64,000 nucleotides of DNA, taken from the NCBI GenBank assembly GCA_002946415.1, contig NJPS01000024.1, forward strand, positions 124,001 to 188,000, read 5' to 3'. The position numbers and the translations under genes were made by a program. The stretch is from Rutstroemia sp. NJR-2017a BVV2. Lineage: Eukaryota > Ascomycota > Leotiomycetes > Helotiales > Rutstroemiaceae. Numbering within the stretch: the first letter of the stretch is position 1; each line of letters opens with the position of its first letter. Shown piece after piece: positions 21,142-35,089 of this stretch. The notes under the pieces are model-generated. The model was given only the letters and a program-made list of their open reading frames with translations, was not told the origin of the DNA and did no database searches.

Positions 21142-23700
21142 TTACTCTTCCTCTTCATCCTCCTCTACCAACGCGGGAGTTCTTCTCTCATTCCTGCGCT
21201 TTGGACGTCGGTGTCTTGAACTGCTAATGTTACTCGCGGAGTCATCAGGTGCCAATTCACTCATCATCTCATCATCATTATCCCAGTCGGCTTCACTGAC
21301 GAAATCGCTGCCACCTTCGGCCCAGCTTGGTCTTTCATAACCAGGACCCAGACCTGCTGAGTAAGGACCGGGAGTTCCAGCGAGGATTTCTGGATGAGTT
21401 GCTCTTCTCGCATCTGCTGCCATAGCCAGGCCAGCGCTGCGATCACGAAGAGCTTTGCGGACGGCCTCAGCCTTTCGGTGGAGACCTTCGAAAGCATCTT
21501 CCAGAGCCTCCATGCCAACATAGATTTCACGCTCAATTTCGGCTAAAACAGCGATTTCAGTCTCTTCATCGTTTGAGACAGGGTGTCGGTATTGTTGTGA
21601 AGGCGTAGGCCCACGTGAGGGGAATCCACGAGACCCAGGCGAGAAAGGTGTGTTACTACGCGAGTTGTTTCTCATCGCAGGTGAAGGTCCTCGGAAGGAA
21701 CCAAGAGGTGTAGGCCCTCGGGAAGGAAATTCGTCAGCCATTTCATTATCAGCTCCGGACCACAGGAACCCATCGAAACGACCAGAAATCAATATCTCCC
21801 ATTCGGATGGTGCAATTCCAGATATCGTTGCGAGAAGATTGTGGACGTGCGGATTCTTCAATAGGTAAATTGCAACCTCGGGATCTCGTGGAGGGAGAGG
21901 CAAACGGTATAATCTTTGAATAGACTGGACAGTCTTAATCATAAAATCTGTTCGTGGTTGCTTTCGCATTGGAGTTGGAGCTCTAGAAATAGGTTGCACT
22001 GTTGTCGAGCCAGTGAGCAAAGCGTTAAAGAGCGGTCGGTCGTGATGCTCAAGATGAGTCAGAATAGCAAATGAAAGTGTCTCATCATCAACTTCTTGTG
22101 GTGGTGCAGATGCTGCCTCTGGGCAGCTAGAAAGCCATTTATCGACAGATGCCTTTGTCTTCCTTGACTGTTGGAGATAATGCTCCCGGAATTCATCCGC
22201 TACATCCGGGTCAATCTTGACAGGAGATCCTGGTCGATGATGACCCGAAATACCCAAGCCAGCTAAGTCATCAACTGTTTTCATGCCAAGTGACGCAAAA
22301 TCAAAAGCGGGCCAGACAGGGAGTTCACGTCGACCACTAACCCACTCCAAGACTTCACCCCACCCGAGACCTCTGCTTCCCTCGTGGGTTTCAAGATCCA
22401 GGTTCTGGCACATGACACAAAAGCAGCCATCTGGTGATAATTCTCGGGCGAAAACATTCTCCAGCCGATCAAGCAGTCTCCTAGCAACGGAACGATATCC
22501 TGTAGCAACTGCAATAGACCCATTCTTGTTGATAACAGTTTCATATTGCTCCAACACATTGAAATATGGTCCAAAGATTTTCTGTATTTCCGCCGGCGTT
22601 GGTGGGGAGGTCCTCGCTGAATTTGGAGACGAGGAATAGGTGGGGGTAGCCGCAATTAGGGTTTTGGGAGCGGGACGGACCAGTCCACCGTTTTGTAGGA
22701 GGTAATCAACTCTAGGGACATTTAACGGCACATTCGGGGGAGGGGGTGGTGGAGGAGGGCGTGGAGAGCCATACACACTAGACTTAACAGAAGATGCATC
22801 CAAGTGCAAGTAAGGAGAAGGGGTAGGTTTGATATCCGGAGGGAACTGTGGAGTCTGAGTTGGTGTTTTCGGCGAGGAGTCCTGGGCAGAGTCTGGAGAG
22901 TCGGTATCAATTTCCGTCGGTCTATGTCGAGGTGCTGATCCAGTCCTCTTCGGTGCCACAGATGTAACGTTCGAGTCAATCTCTGATTCACGATGTCTAC
23001 CTTGATAAGGATCCGGTTTACTGCTCTTGGAAGACCTCGAACTGGATTTCCGTGGAGGGGTGCTTGTCTTGGATCTAGACTTGGATGATATTATAGAAGG
23101 ATCTTCCTTTGTCGATCTGCGGTAATCCGAACTTCGTGAATCAGGTCTCGATAACTCAGAGTCTTCCCTCAGTTTCGTTGTCTTTGGCTTTCGTGACGAT
23201 GAGGATTTTCGCTTTTCCGAATACTCGGTATCTGGTGGGCTCGGAGGTCTGCGATCCTTGGTAGAACTATGTCGACTTAAGTTCTCGGCAGATTTTCTAT
23301 GCTTCTCAGAGTCAACATCGGTAGATTCTGGTGTGTAAGGTCCTGTCTTTGTTCTTGAGGGTAATCGTACATCCTCTCCGTCTCGTTTCGAGATCCTGCT
23401 ACTCGTAACCCTGCTATTGACTGCACTGCCTAATACATCCTCCCTGCTGTAATCTTTGTTGAGGCCTGGATAAGATGATGTACCTGTTGTAGACGCTTTT
23501 CGTGAAAGTTCGGGGACAACATCAGCCATGGTGCTAGTGGTCACTTCAGATTGATCGTCTTTTGTCTTTTTCCTGCGTCCTTTGACAGGTTTGCCAGTCT
23601 CAGGATCGACAACGATAGGTCTCGATTTGTGTTTTCGACGCTTCTCGTTCTTTGCGACAGCGTTGTCGTTGTCGTGGTCTTGATCTGGTATTTCAGGCAT
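21142..23700 (-). CDS. Conserved-type fungal protein of unknown function
   Basis: This is one intronless reading frame of 852 residues starting at the ATG at 23700. I do not recognise the family. Residues 1-330 are disordered, basic and Ser/Arg/Lys-rich, with a likely nuclear signal (KGRRKKTKDD). They end in an eight-Pro run. Residues about 365-690 look folded. This part starts FGPYFNVLEQYE and continues RSVARRLLDRLENVF with a cysteine knot-like ELSPDGCFCVMC, then mixed helical segments and a DGFLWSG block. A Gly/Pro/Arg low-complexity spacer with repeated SRGPTP follows. Then comes a predicted coiled-coil (EREIYVGMEALEDAFEGLHR) and an acidic end (EEDEEEE). The three closely spaced Cys could bind a metal. 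Function is unknown; a nuclear or cytoskeletal scaffold is only a guess. Confidence 0.8.
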   Translation of the reverse strand: MPEIPDQDHDNDNAVAKNEKRRKHKSRPIVVDPETGKPVKGRRKKTKDDQSEVTTSTMADVVPELSRKASTTGTSSYPGLNKDYSREDVLGSAVNSRVTSSRISKRDGEDVRLPSRTKTGPYTPESTDVDSEKHRKSAENLSRHSSTKDRRPPSPPDTEYSEKRKSSSSRKPKTTKLREDSELSRPDSRSSDYRRSTKEDPSIISSKSRSKTSTPPRKSSSRSSKSSKPDPYQGRHRESEIDSNVTSVAPKRTGSAPRHRPTEIDTDSPDSAQDSSPKTPTQTPQFPPDIKPTPSPYLHLDASSVKSSVYGSPRPPPPPPPPNVPLNVPRVDYLLQNGGLVRPAPKTLIAATPTYSSSPNSARTSPPTPAEIQKIFGPYFNVLEQYETVINKNGSIAVATGYRSVARRLLDRLENVFARELSPDGCFCVMCQNLDLETHEGSRGLGWGEVLEWVSGRRELPVWPAFDFASLGMKTVDDLAGLGISGHHRPGSPVKIDPDVADEFREHYLQQSRKTKASVDKWLSSCPEAASAPPQEVDDETLSFAILTHLEHHDRPLFNALLTGSTTVQPISRAPTPMRKQPRTDFMIKTVQSIQRLYRLPLPPRDPEVAIYLLKNPHVHNLLATISGIAPSEWEILISGRFDGFLWSGADNEMADEFPSRGPTPLGSFRGPSPAMRNNSRSNTPFSPGSRGFPSRGPTPSQQYRHPVSNDEETEIAVLAEIEREIYVGMEALEDAFEGLHRKAEAVRKALRDRSAGLAMAADARRATHPEILAGTPGPYSAGLGPGYERPSWAEGGSDFVSEADWDNDDEMMSELAPDDSASNISSSRHRRPKRRNERRTPALVEEDEEEE

Positions 23701-25634
23701 GGCTAGTGGAATACCTCATGCGAGGTTGGTTCTAGTTGGCGCTTAAAAACTTGGTTTGCTGGCGGCGCATGTGGAGCAACTTTTGCAGCTATCAGCGGTG
23801 AGTTCTAAGGCCGCAATCGAGGGTTGGGTTTATTAGAACGAATGATTTGATGAATAATGAACGAATGTATCGTGTGCTCCGTACTGTAGTTCCGGGTCGC
23901 TATGACATCAAAAATGCAAGAGAGAGTAAGGGTCAAGCAAGCAACAACTTAGAAGCAATTTAGAAGCAGAAGAAAAGTTGCAAAAAGTCGAAAAGCAAGC
24001 AAGTCACCCCCTTTGGAGACCTCAGCGGGAAAAAGGGAGCGTGATTCTCCTAATTCTCTGGGGGAGGAAGAGAAGGTTGTCTGAATGGCCAAATCAGAAT
24101 GGAGTTGGAGGAGAGGAGAAAGAGTTTGTGGATCGCAATCGAGGATTCTCATACGTTGGCTGAATAGTTTTACGACGTTTGATAGGTGCTCAGCGGAAGT
24201 TGAGGTATTGAAATTTTGCCGATACAGTCGAAAGAGATCGCTTTTGGGTTTTGGGGTTACTTCGCGCGCTGTGGGCGTCTGAGGATATTAGGGAGGAGTC
24301 TTTAGAACGAATTTCACGTTGGATAAGGTTGAGATATCGTGAAAGTCGCAAGTATTAATTCATATTCTGCCAGCCGGGAATCGAAGCCCAGGGAAGAGGG
24401 AAGAAGAAAGAGATGGACTTGTACTTCGTATTTGCGAGCAAATAGCAAATCCTGATGCAATTCCCATAGAGATGGCTGCGGGTTGGGCTTTGGGCATCGT
24501 TCAGGTAGGCCTTTTTCATATGATTCATTCTCGTCTCACGGGACAACTCCTTGGGGCCAATCTGTGCGTGACCTTGTAGATGAGCCTGTTAATGGCTGCA
24601 CTGGGATCGCGGAGAAAGCTAAGGTTATTGGATGCCCAAGATCAAGCAAGTTACATCGGAGACGCAAGAGACGCAAGAGAGGGAGGACAGAGCCATAGTC
24701 GGTGGCATTCAGTCTCTGTGAGCAGTGTGAGGCTGCTTATTCTGTACCATGATGAGGCACGTCGCATAGTGTGAGTGAGTACGAAAGTAGACTTACTGCA
24801 CGGTTACCCTTCTAAAGAACAGCCCACGAAGGCAATACTGCACTCGCCTCCCCTCGCCTCCCCGCCCGGTACTCACTCTCTCCGGGTCAGAAATAACAGG
24901 CCGACAATATTACCCAAAAGACATTTGGATAATGAAAACATTATAATATCTTAGAGTATTTAGAAGGTTTATCGATAATAACAACCAGCTCCAATATATT
25001 GTCCTAAATCGGCCTGTTTTTTCTATGCCGAAGAGTCACTCACATGGCTTCACCAAATGGAAGTCAGGTTACCGTCTTCGCGCTGCAATGTGCCGTCCTT
25101 GTGCCTCGGGATGATTCAGAACCGGCTAGAAGAAGCGAGACCTTGCACACGGAAGTGGAAGGGGACCGCCGACCGGTACTCGTCTCATGCTCGTCTCCTG
25201 AAGATTGCCCTTGCAGACTCGACTCGTCGAGGAAAAGGAAAGAAAGTGGCTGGGGCATCGAGGGATCTCCAAGCCTCCAAGGTACGGTACGGATACCAGA
25301 GGTTAGGGTCCCGTAATGAATGAATAATTTCCGAACGAACGAAGGTACGAACGAACTTCTTTGCTTTTTCCATTTTCTGCTCTGGCTGGCCTGTCTCGCC
25401 TGCTTCGTCTACTAAGCAAAAGCATGCATGTCATGTCTTGTCCTTGCCCCAAGCACTCTATTTTATATTGCCAGAATGGATGCGCCGTGCTTCGTACAGA
25501 AGAAGTATGGAGTTTGGAGATGGATATGGAGACAATGCACAACATTTCTTGCTTTGACAGAACCTACATACATCCGGCGCATCGCAGTGCACAATACGGA
25601 TCCCACATGTACGTTTTATAAGATCTTCACATAT

Positions 25635-25704
25635 GGCGGGCGTGGCGGGAGTGGCGGGAGGAGCTCTGGGTCTGGTTCTGGGTCTGCTTCTGGTTCTGCT
25701 TCCT
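25635..25704 (+). repeat. GGCGGGNGT / GGTTCT low-complexity tract
   Basis: Three GTGGCGGGA-like units are followed by about six GGTTCT/GGGTCT/GCTTCT hexamers. The tract is intergenic. Confidence 0.6.
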
Positions 25705-26255
25705 CTGAGCAAGTGATTACTTCGTACGGTACAGTAACGGCGGGAAGTTTATTTTTATGGATCCGTGTGTCTTTGTAGCTGCAGTTGAGAGACAGACCCT
25801 TTGCTACATAGATGAGGGAGAAGAGTCTCGTCGATCTGCCTGACGGTCGCGCGACAGACCTCACCTGATACTTTACACTGAGAATACCTTCGTATCTTCC
25901 CTCTCGCCATCCTATCCGACCGTAGCTTTCCGTACCATACTTTCTCTCCATCTTTTATCTATATTTAAGATTATTATTGGATCGTCGACAAACGGTGAGG
26001 AACTTTTTCCGCTTCACACATGATCCAGGATTATCAGTCTATCTCAGCCCAAGGGCCGCTTTCTGGCCCCTCCTCACCCCTCTCATTCTCCTCCTAGTCA
26101 TGACCACCACCGCCGCACTCTGCTATCCGCCAGTCCCTCTGCGGTCTTTCGCAAACTTACAAACGCATACCCACTTATGACCAGATGGTTCCTCTGCCAC
26201 CTCGTCCCCTTCTTCTTCTCATCTGGTAGGGAAATGTGCAAGAGGAAGAGGAAGG

Positions 26256-26312
26256 GTATCGTATCTTCTCGTATCGTACCGCATCGTATCGCATTGCAGC
26301 GCATCGCATTCA
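26256..26312 (+). repeat. Degenerate CGTAT/CGCAT pentamer tract
   Basis: Units of CGTAT, CGTAC and CGCAT recur through about 57 bp, some 480 bp before the caspase-like start codon. They may belong to its promoter or 5' UTR. Confidence 0.55.
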
Positions 26313-26791
26313 TAACTTCGTCCGCTTGTGAAGCACTTTTCCCCATCTATCTCGTTTTCCACTTTCGGTATAACGTTTTCTGCTTCGTTGGTTTGCTTAA
26401 TTTAAACCCTGCTCGTTTGAGGCCTTGACAGGTCAACATCGTGCAAGGGTTTTCTCTTTTCTCTGCATGCGTTGGATGCCATCTTCACCACTCACTAACC
26501 ACACTTTCCCTTCAGCTCACACTTCCAACCTATCATTCTCGTCCTACGCAGCCCACAGTCTACGCTCCCGATTCATGATGGAGACTTACGTGTAACTAAT
26601 GATGCAGATGTACATGCAACTTTAACTTGTGAGAAGTGCAAACTGCGAAAAAACTCATTCATTCATTCCAAAGTGTCACTCAAAATATCGCTCTTTTCTG
26701 GGTCCTTCACATCGTAGAACAGTGAGAATTATATCTTCCACAGGGGTGCTTGACGCACCTCGACCGGACGCGTCGACTCCAGACAGACATC

Positions 26792-29700
26792 ATGGACCAA
26801 GTGTCAGAGTCGTCAGCCAAGGATACACATACGCCGAACACTCCAGAATTATTGAGTGACGAGGTAAGGCTCTCCATGTGTTTGTCCTACCAAATTCCTT
26901 CACATCTACATATACATATCTACAGAAGCATCCTGACTGACATGATGAATAGCAAAGTAAATATAACAACAGCATCAGCACACCGCCCTCATCCATTTCC
27001 ACCACTCATGATATCAGTCGAGCGAAATATCACATGAAAGAGCTCGAAACCTTTGCAGTGAGAGTCGAAGAGGTAGGTAAATCAAACCACTATTGCATTT
27101 AATGCAGCTTTTATTATGGGCCCCATCCTGTTTTCTTCTGTTCCGTCCGCATTCTTCTTTGCTTACGTCGAGGTTGCTCATCGCCCTCTACACTGCCTCA
27201 CACTAGCCTTTCTTATATGTCATCTCCCTCTTCAGAGCAAAATGCTAAGATACAATGGAGGCTGCTGCGAGGGCTTTTCCCAATCGTGGCCGGTCACGTT
27301 ATGCCGAAGTTTTAGTTGTCTTAATACAATGGGAAGAGAGTGAGGTCGATGCTCAATTTGAGGTCAACGCTCTGCGGTCCATGTTCGAAATATGCTACGG
27401 CTTTACCACCGATATTTGGTCGATACCAACGGCGAATGCACACAACAAACTTATGCTGAAGGTAAGTTGTTTGCCGTCTACTATGGCCTACCCCACCTTA
27501 ACCTGTGATAGGCTGTCAACTTCATTGAGCAATATGGCACTGATGACAACCTAATCATCATCTACTATGGTGGTCATGCAATAATCAACAACTCCCGACA
27601 GACCACATGGTCATGTAGACAGGATATTTCGTATGCGTCAGTACGTTGGTCTGCAATCCAGAGCGTTTTCGAAGAGTCAAAGTCAGATGTCCTTTTCCTT
27701 CTAGATTGTTGTTCTACTCCTAGTGCCGCGCCGTCTGGCTGTCCCAGTGTCATCGAAACGATTGCTGCTAGCGGGTCGAAGATCTGGACACCGGGTCCAA
27801 ACCGTTATTCTTTCACGAACGCCTTGCTTCATGTCTTGGATGAGTGGGTGAACCGACCGTCATTTTCTGTCGCTATGCTCCACAGCGAGGTCCTGTCCGT
27901 GCTCAAGCATGAGAAATCCGAAAAAATTCACTGGGATGAACAACAGAAGACAGAGTCCAAGAGAATGCCGATTTACAGCCTGACGTCTGAGGATCCTAAA
28001 TCATTAAGTATCGAGATATGTCGCCGCACCCCACCAGGCAATAGTTGGGCAGGCACTTTGTCATCAGGAATGCCCGATACTATAGACAGCTACTCTCCCG
28101 AGAACCTCCATGAGCTTACTGCAGATGGAAAGCTGATTGTTCCTCACGTACTAATATCCATAGCTCTCGAGGAAAACCAGGTGATGGATGTGGAAGCATG
28201 GCACAGGTGGATTCGACAATTCCCGGCGTTGGCGCAGTTTGCCCTCGTGGAAGGAGTGTTTGCAAGTCATGCTACCATTATTCTCCTATCCCTGCCAGTA
28301 TTGATCTGGGACATGCTGCCGGAAAACCTGGCGGTATCTTTTGTTGCTTTTGTTGAGTCAAGAAATCTTCTCTCAGAGATTCCTCCGAAAGTTTACCCAG
28401 ATACCCCGAAGCAGAAGGCTAAAAACCCCAGAGGTCGACCAGATTCAGATACTCTCCAAATTCCTCCACCCTTACCCTTAATCCAGCAAATCGAGCAAGC
28501 TCTCCAAAAGCACAAACAACAATCTCTGAAAGAGTGGGAGGCCCATTTCAAAACAGAGAAGTTGCGCCTCGACACCATTGTTCAACAAGTTCGCGATGAA
28601 GCTCAGAAGAAAGAACTCGAGTTCCTGCAGGAACGAAGTGCGTATAGGGAGGCTATGGAGAGGGACATGAAGGAGCTAAAGAAAGAGAGTCAAGTCATCA
28701 AGGAAGAATCAAAAAGGGCATGGGAGCAGCTCGGACGATATGAAGATGAAGAGAGAGACAGGACAAGAATGCTTCGGGACGGTCTGCCAATCACCATTGG
28801 TGGAATTCAGGTCATTCCAATGGGCGAGACGGACGACTCAATCTTGAAGGAGGACAGAGGTCGGGGTCAGGATGTAATGGCGTGGGTTGGGAGTGTCAAG
28901 GCTGGTATGCAGGAAACGCCGAAAGCAGGAGAGCCACGAGATGGTTCAAGAGCGCCTATTCCTCCGGAAATAATGCCGCAAAGACAACAGTCCGAAAGCG
29001 CACCCATCACCCTCCCGCAACACCCAATGAAGCCTGCGGATATGCATCCTTCCGCACATCACGTCGAGCATCAATCTCCTTCCCAGCAGTCGGGCAAAAT
29101 TGCATTCGATACGCCTCATAATGTACCTGGATTCACCAAGCGTAAGTCTAATGCGTCGCATCAGCGATTTAGGGACGAAAAGAGTATTGCATCTTTCAAG
29201 TCGATGGGTAGCGCTGGACCCTCTCCCCCACAAAGTGTTGCAAGCGAAGAAAGGGAAGACTCTGACCAAGAAGAAGAGTATGCGACTGGCATAGAGGATA
29301 CAGCGAGTACCACAAGATTTGGCCCAGGCGACCGCAGTGAAGTGGACTATGTACAAGAATTCTTACTTGCAGGTGACGACGAACCTTGGGATCTTCCACG
29401 TCAAACTCCTGTGCCAAGAGAAATTGGGCCGCTGGAAAGATCCAAATCCGACGGAGACAAGCCCACGACCGGAAAGATAGAAGCTCTCGATCCGGATCAA
29501 ATTACTCTCGAGCCTAAACGATACAAGTCGGAGAGCAAGCCTGAACCTACGAAAATGAAGGGACAAGGACATGACTCTTTATTAGATTGGGAGAAGCGCG
29601 GAATGCAACAGAAGCTGGGTGAGCACGTTTTACCACGACCAGCTCTCGAACGCGCCCTTGAACCTACGAGCACCGAGTCGACCAAAGTGAAAGACGTAGA

Positions 29701-32041
29701 TCCAGTTACTCTCCAGGCGCTTGAGAACGGACACTCGCATCCCGAACCGAAAGATCGTACCACGTCTGGTCAGGTCACTCCTCCACCACGTAAAAGCTCC
29801 GAGCTTGCTTCAAGGACCGAAATTGGACCCTTGACTTTACAGGCTCTGCAGACCTACGAAAAGTTGCAAGAAGAATTAGAAACTCATCAAGCGACAAGAC
29901 GACCAGAACGACCAGCAGAACACATCCCAAACCGACTGTCTCATATCACTGAAAGGGAAGGTGACTGGGAACCTAGGACGCCAGGCAAAGCGAGTGTTGG
30001 TGGAAGTCCATTTCAGAAACGTGGCGAAGAGAAGGTTAGGGACAAGAAAGCACTTGCTGCGGTTGAAGATGCCATCAAGAAGCTCATTATTCCTGAGATG
30101 GAAGAGTTAAAGAAAGAGAGCACTCATCCGAGAAAGAACTCTGATGGTTCTACGGTGAAAGTGCCTTGGGATAGTGACGAAAAGAGCATTAAAAGCGGAA
30201 AGAGTGTTGTTACCAGAAGCGACTCGATCAAACATGGCAAAGTGAAGAGTAGCACCAAGAAAGCATTCGAAGCGGTGGAGGATGCTATCAAGAAGGAAGC
30301 CGAGGCTTTGAAACGGAAAGAGGAAGAAGAGGAGGAGATGGAGGCATTGAGAAAATTGAGGAAAGAAAAGAAAGATAGGAAACGCAAGGATGAAGACAAG
30401 GATAAAGACAAGGACAGGGGGAAGCGAGAGAGTGATGAGAAAGACACTGCTAAATCTGCGGAAACCGCAAGATCTCCGCCTGTTTCTAACGACTCGGAGG
30501 GCAAATCATCGACTCCGAAGGAAACAGTAGCTGAGGGGAAAGAAGTAGTTAGCGAGAAAGCCCTCGCCGCAGTGGATGATACGATCAAGAAACTAGTAAG
30601 ACCTGAAATAGAGGCCCTAAAGCGATCGGATTCGGTGAAGAGGGACAAAGGGGACAAACAGAAAGTGAGCAGAGCCGCAAGTCAACAATCTATTTCGAAA
30701 CGTGATGATTCTTCGGCATCGGAAAAGCCGGAGAGGAATCATCAAGCACCAGAAGCGGTTCAAAAACGCGCCCAGTCTCCAGCTAAATCTTTGAGGGAAA
30801 AGCCGCAAAAGGAGGTCGCTACTGAATCCGAGAAAGAGCCGAATCCAGTGTCTCCTCTTTCGAAGCAAAAGAGCGAAAGAGGTTTGTGGTGGATGGAAAG
30901 GAAAACACCGACTCAGTCGCGTGAGAGTACATCTCGTCTTCCATCAACCTCATTCATACGCCAAGAAAGAGGCAAAGTACAACGAACAGCCTCCAATCCA
31001 CCGCCCGGAGCACAAGTCGCACGGCAAAGATTTGACCCAGACCTTCTACCGCCAACCGACCCACACCACTGGGACGAGCTTGGCTTCAGAGGTCGAGATG
31101 TTACACCATCAATGTCTTCCATCCCAACCGCCATCCCCAGATCCAGCATCAACACTAGCACACTCGAATCCAACTTTTCCAACCCCTGGTTCTCCCGCAA
31201 TGAAGATTGCTACAGTCCTCCCATTGAACCCTTCTCCGACCGAAACACGGACTCCCAATCCCGACCACAAAGCCTTGACTTCCCGTCTACTCCGAACCCT
31301 TACTCTCAATTTGCGCAATCTGAAAGCACCGTCCGCGAACGCGAGCGTCCCCTCTCCACCCCGACTATTCCTTTAAGTATCGATCATAGTCCCCGTCCTC
31401 GCATCGCCCACGCCCATACTACTAATCCAAATAACCCGTACTCGCACTTCGCTCAATTCGAACAATCGTACAGCACTCCTGCCCTCCAACGTGTCGACAC
31501 CGGATCCTCATCCCACTCCGCAGCCCAATCCATGCACACAACCCACACCACTCAACCGCCACCTCCACCGCAACACCAGCAACTGCAACCGATCCACCCT
31601 ACCCCCCACCTCGGCTTCCCCCGCCACCAACACGCGCCCCTTTCCGCCGTCGACCAAAACCCCAAACACTCATTCACCTTCACTAGCCCTCACATCGCCG
31701 CCTCCGCCTCCCTCAGCCGCTCCAACTCGCACTCCCGCCGCGCCAACTCCTCGTCGCCTCCCCCACCCTACGCACACCTGCACAATCCCCATCGCCACAC
31801 TGAATCCAACCTGCAATACGAACACCAGTACCAGGACTCAGACTCGGGATACGAATACGAGCAGCAGAATCAACAGTATCTGCGGCAGCCGCTGCCGAGC
31901 CCGAGTCCCAGTGAGACGGAGGATCTGCTGAAGAATCTTATATTGCCGGAGTTGGAGACGTTGAGGAAGGGGGAGGAGGAGAGGAGGGCGGAGGAAGAGA
32001 GGAGTAGGAGGGAGTGGGAGAGGGAGTTTGGGATTTTGTAG
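26792..32041 (+). CDS. Caspase-like protein with long repeat-bearing tail
   Basis: Exons 26792-26863, 26953-27076, 27250-27461 and 27512-32041 give 1645 residues. Residues about 65-250 form a peptidase C14 (caspase/metacaspase-like) fold. Its catalytic His158 lies in IIIYYGGHA and Cys203 in LFLLDCC, each after a hydrophobic strand. Next comes a fungal-type accessory region (VPHVLISIALEENQ ... FPALAQFALVEGVF ... VLIWDMLPENL). A coiled coil follows at about 400-490, built of Lys/Glu helices. The remaining 1100 residues are charged and disordered. They contain four copies of a helical motif, AxxAV(E/D)DxIKKLxxPExExLK, near residues 980, 1051, 1151 and 1605; the last ends the protein. The tail has no TM segment. 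It is probably an intracellular signalling or cell-death protein. The third exon needs an unusual AAG acceptor. An alternative start at ATG 27255 would avoid it and still keep the catalytic domain. Confidence 0.8.
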
Positions 32042-33018
32042 GGTGGGGGTGGGAGGTTTGTGAGATGAAAGGAAGAAGGTAGATATGGGGAGGAGAGGAG
32101 AGGAGAAGTTAGATGAGGAGAAGGAAAGGAAAGAATGAACAGAGATGCAAGAGATGGTGCGGAGAGCAGAAGTAAGAGAGAGACTACAAACACCCAAGAA
32201 GCGAGAAGAAAGATATCCGATGTGGAGACAAGAGAAGGAGAAGGAAGAACCAGAACCGAGGAAGTAATCTGTTGTATATATTTGCGCCATAATACCTTTT
32301 TGATTTTTGATTTCATTTTGAACTATTGAATTTTCCCAAGTTTCGAATAGCAGTGGTGTGGACCGGTGGTTAAATTGTTCAGAGTATCAGTATCGGTATT
32401 GTGTTTTTCGACTCGAGATTTCTCCGAGTATTGGGTAATTTGCATGTATTGGCGGAAAGAATTTTTTGGGAGGGGGGATGTCGGTTTTGGGTTTGTGTTT
32501 GTGTTTGTGTTGAAGATGTTAGGGAGAGGTTGTTTATGTTAGTTAGGATAGGATATACTTTATATTAAATTATATTTATACTATATGATTACAGATTTAT
32601 CTTGCGTTCACTTATGCACCGGATATAGGCAGCTAGCTAGGTTGGAGATGATAGGGAGAGTACGGTAGTCAAACAGAGTAGTAGTATAGACAGAGCGATA
32701 GCAACTAAATAACCAAGCTGGAAATTCTTCTGAATACCCTAAATCGTTCCCGTCCATTCTATCGAGTTATCTGCTGCAACATCCAAGTGCATGCATACAT
32801 GAACCCTCGGTCCATACAGATCTCTCCAAAACTTTTATCTATCTACATACATTCCATATTCCAATCCTAAGAAAAAAAAGAACGCCGCAAGTCTTCTCTG
32901 TAGTAGTAGTGTATTCCTTCCTGCACTCATCGAGATTCTATCATCCATCTTCTCTTTCTTTCCTCCATCCATTTATTTCTTTATATCTAACCAATATCTA
33001 TCCCTCTCGTAAAGCCAT
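32042..33018. other. Convergent intergenic region
   Basis: 977 bp between the stops of the caspase-like and MET3 genes. It is purine-rich just after the first stop, then A/T-rich (32545-32590). A short GTTTGT repeat occurs near 32490-32512. No gene was seen. Confidence 0.55.

Positions 33019-35089
<2,071 letters not shown>

Larger units (their letters stand above)
23701..26791. other. Intergenic, divergent promoters
   Basis: About 3.1 kb between two divergent genes. It holds a GGCGG/GGTTCT-type tract (25635-25704) and a degenerate CGTAT/CGCAT pentamer tract (26256-26312). Short frames such as 25044-25316 and 25361-25621 do not look like proteins. A sequence near 24361-24400 recalls a tRNA T-arm but fails the rest of the fold. 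Confidence 0.45.

Noticed and set aside
24361..24440. A possible tRNA (GGGCTTCGATTCCC on the minus strand).
   Set aside because: The T-loop has the wrong size and no matching acceptor, D or anticodon stems were found.
30124..30657. A 177-codon Ser/Leu-rich minus-strand frame with apparent hydrophobic segments.
   Set aside because: It is the mirror of the Lys/Glu-rich tail of the caspase-like protein, where GAA/AAG codons read as TTC/CTT on the other strand.
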